Assembly (NCBI GenBank): GCA_037178975.1
Contig: JASJZH010000016.1
Location: forward strand, 1 to 21,136
Length of the DNA: 21,136 nt
Reading direction: 5' to 3'
Source of the DNA: Oscheius tipulae
Lineage: Eukaryota > Nematoda > Chromadorea > Rhabditida > Rhabditidae
Under the pieces are notes generated by a model that was not told the DNA's origin, searched no databases, and saw only the letters and a list, made by a program, of their open reading frames with translations. Numbering within the stretch: position 1 is the stretch's first letter; each line of letters begins with the position of its first letter. Of this stretch, positions 18,760 through 21,136 are shown piece after piece. The position numbers and the translations under genes are program-made.

Positions 18760-21136
18760 CTGGCCATCATGCTCCCGTACTTCGTTCCGCGATGAGAATT
18801 TGGCTGTCTTCTTAGGCTTTTTTCTGTCTTTTGTCTGTTGATTGGCGGCCTGGAAATCATCACCATCGGTAATATAGAGAAAGCATTTTTTGACCATTTT
18901 TTGCGGTTGTACACCTTGTTTGAGCTGCTGGAGCGGAATGTCCACAGTTGGGTTGAGATCCGAAACTGTCGGATAGGCTGCTTGATGATGGCGAACCAAG
19001 CTTGCCTTGGCACATTGATGAGTAGTACCAGCAGTAGATGAGGATGATGGGGCCCAATGAGACGGAATCATATTGGCAACTGAATGAGCGGCATTTATAA
19101 GGAATTCCGAAGATATTGATCCTCTCATGCCTCTCCCTCTCTGTTTGACTCTAGAGCCTAGAGCTCCCCAGAGTTGTTCAGCCATGCTTGTGCTGCGACT
19201 GTTGATGCCTCGGAACAGATCGCGCACTCCTTTTCGTCGTTCATCCTCTGTGTCAGTCTTGATCGACATGACGGTCTCGTAGCCGTCGGTAATCTGTCGG
19301 GTTACCGAATTTGCTACATGCCGAGCATTAGCGTATCCCTCCTTTAGCTTTCGCTTGACCCGTCTTCTCAGACGTTGATCTTCCGTAGGTCTGCAAATTT
19401 TTTCGGTCTCCAGAAAGACTCAAGGCTATAACTTACTCGGTGTCTGTCTCAAAGTGGCTGTCTCCATTTGGTAAATCCTTGATACGTTCTCCATTAACAA
19501 TCTTGCGACTAATCTTTTTCGACTTTTTCTTCTCCGCTCGTACGGTGTCAACAATGTTGGTGTAGCCTCCCCAGAGTGTCTTCGTGATCTTGATCAATGA
19601 GGACACATCATCACCAATATGGTTTCTCCTAAAGAAGAAATAGCATGCCAGAAGGAATGCAGCAATGAGGGTTCCGGAGATGGCCCAACGACTACCAGTC
19701 GTGATAGTGTCGTTGATTCTTTTCACAGAATCAAACATCGACAGAATATGTGGCTTAATCTTCTTGACGAGAAGCTCAATGCCTTCCATTTCAGCCTTCA
19801 TCCATTCCGCGTCGTAGTGGGCAATACGGAATTCAGGAACAGTATTAGTTGCTCCTACTCCAACAATCTCCCGATCACAAATGACAAGCCTATCTTCTTC
19901 TCCCATTCTTATGGCAAAGATTCTGGAAACGTTTAGCATAGGAAAGATCATAGTAAGTTATACCGAGCGTCGGACTGTTTCCAAAGTCTCCTATTATCTT
20001 CTGTTTTGCCATCCGAATCTCGTTGCTCGTATGTGATCGTAGAATGGGAACAAATGTTTTGGGCGATGATCGTATAAGCACCAAATCTACGTACTTGAAG
20101 AAGGCCAGTCCAGTCAGCTTCAATGATGTTACAGCCATTATCTCGGCCAAGATTGCAGTCCGGCATCATAGGCTCGAACTCAAGACAGATCGCTGATGTA
20201 CCAATGAAGGTACATTTGGAAATGTCGACGGCCCTGCTTTCTTGTATGACAGTCGTCATTGTTATGGGATTCTTCGGATCCAGATAAGGCAGCTGCATAT
20301 AAGCTGGCAGGAGCGGATATTGATATTTTTCTTTAGTTTCATCGTAGTATCCTAACGGCTGAAGTGCTACAAGGGGCCGCGTTTGGACATGATTGTCAAT
20401 CACCGGGATGCAGAGCTAAAAATTGACTACTTTTATCTCTTTAAATCTCATCTCTTACCTGCACCCGGAATCCTTTATCAGCTTCAAATCCAAACAAGTG
20501 AGCTTCCATAACAGAAAGAGCCTGTCGTGGCTGACGTGAATAGATGGTGTTCGTGTAGAAATCATCTCCAAGCATTGACTTGAGTACTGTTCTGATCGCC
20601 TGGTCTTTAATTTGTGTGTTTATAAAAATAGGCTTGTGTGTAAGGTATTCAAAGAGAACAGGCTTAGAGTTACAACTAACCGTCGTGAAAGAAATGTCTG
20701 CTAACACCTCTCTTTGTGAACAGATCTGAGAGGACGTCTTTGAACCTGTCGAACAGAATTTGATTAGTATCGCGAACAATCAGTTTGATGTTGCTCATAT
20801 ACTGTTGGAGTGTGTGCATATCCAATAATGCTTCCTCGACGTGCTCGTACATCTGTAAAAAGCCTTAAGAGTAATTCCTTAAAGATATATTTACCTCATT
20901 CACATCCGCAGCCTTCTCGTCTAGTGTTTTTGTACTGATTCCCCAGCCAAAGTAACTGGTTATTGACTTGAAACCCAGGTATGAGACAGCCAACGTAAGG
21001 GCAAATTTAGCAACAGTGATGATAGGGGGAAGAACCGTAGGAAGAGCTTGCAGACCGAACATAATGGCAGGGGCAAGAGGAACCAGTCTTTTATGTCGAG
21101 CTCCGTGACGATCCACTCCTTCATTTTGTACCTCGT
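18602..21136 (-). CDS. Envelope-like membrane glycoprotein, multi-exon, 5' end outside the window
   Basis: Exons by hand: 20895-21136 (open at the edge), 20778-20852, 20459-20725, 19964-20415, 19437-19922, then either 18694-19390 unspliced or 18864-19390 joined to 18602-18759. Introns are 42, 52, 43, 41 and 46 nt, plus an optional 104 nt. About 735 residues are visible. In order: RHKR (13-16 of the visible part), a hydrophobic stretch (17 to about 64), a heptad-like helix (about 68-105), a Cys-rich ectodomain with about nine cysteines, a stem, one membrane helix (424-442) and a basic, then hydrophilic tail of about 300 residues. This matches the plan of class I viral fusion/envelope proteins such as baculovirus F and errantivirus Env. 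The family assignment is inference, and other membrane proteins are not excluded. Short introns suggest a host-resident gene, not an active virus or element. Confidence 0.65.
19631..19687 (-). other. Predicted transmembrane helix of the glycoprotein
   Basis: Nineteen residues from WAISGTLIAAFL to FFF are uninterruptedly hydrophobic. They are preceded by a sequon (NDT) in the stem and followed by RR, which fits a type I orientation with the tail in the cytoplasm. The tail is unusually long for an envelope protein. Confidence 0.85.
20726..20777 (-). other. Inferred 52-nt intron with weak donor in the glycoprotein gene
   Basis: The frame upstream runs to a stop at about 20680, while a different frame carries the protein-like sequence downstream. 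An intron from GTTCGC (20777) to CCTCTCAG (20726) joins the two frames in phase 0, and a CTAAT-like branch site lies inside. The donor is poor, so a one-base frameshift or assembly error in this stretch is the alternative. Confidence 0.5.
21040..21136 (-). other. Furin-type site RHKR followed by hydrophobic, fusion-peptide-like segment
   Basis: The frame is open to the window edge upstream of RHKR, whose last codon is 21087-21089. The consensus R-x-K-R is cut by furin-type proteases in the Golgi. The residues after it (LVPLAPAIMFG and on) are strongly hydrophobic and rich in Ala, Gly and Leu, as in fusion peptides of class I fusogens. The hydrophobic stretch is long, so it could instead be or include a membrane segment. 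Confidence 0.5.

Noticed and set aside
18729..19057. Other minus- and plus-strand frames within the last exons of the glycoprotein gene
   Set aside because: They overlap the frame that continues from the upstream exons and have no start or splice evidence of their own.

Overview
The window is the left end of a nematode chromosome. About 13.57 kb is the C-rich strand of a (TTAGGC)n telomere, the repeat typical of nematodes (Caenorhabditis, Ascaris). The subtelomere that follows supports this: its introns are very short (36-52 nt), their 3' splice sites are of the nematode TTTCAG type, and one gene starts with ATG directly after such a site, as SL trans-spliced genes do. The genus cannot be told from the sequence.

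Layout. 1-13570: telomere, nearly pure, with about 19 one- or two-base indels and no clear substitutions. 13571-15047: gene-poor boundary with a 33-bp duplication, four degenerate copies of a TTAGGC-containing unit and a GA microsatellite. 15048-15127: a large hairpin. 15253-15902 (minus): a four-exon gene for a small RING-finger protein with an arginine-rich middle and a proline-rich tail. All exon joins are phase 0. 15903-16205: A-rich intergenic stretch. 16206-18423 (plus): five tandem exon-intron-exon modules in which a 49-50 nt intron is better conserved than its flanking exons. 18602-21136 (minus): at least six exons of a membrane glycoprotein that continues past the right edge.

The right-hand gene is the most interesting. 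It shows RHKR (furin-type), a long hydrophobic stretch, a heptad-like helix, a cysteine-rich ectodomain, one transmembrane helix and a tail of about 300 residues. This is the plan of a class I viral envelope/fusion protein, but here it is cut by several short, mostly frame-preserving introns, so a captured, host-adopted envelope-like gene is a reasonable inference. The family could not be confirmed without a search. No gag, protease or reverse transcriptase is visible in the window.

Nothing ties the three transcription units into one pathway. Their shared features are proximity to the telomere, simple repeats and inverted repeats, and short TTAGGC-like scraps, all typical of fast-evolving subtelomeres. 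All exon models were made by hand from splice signals and frame continuity.
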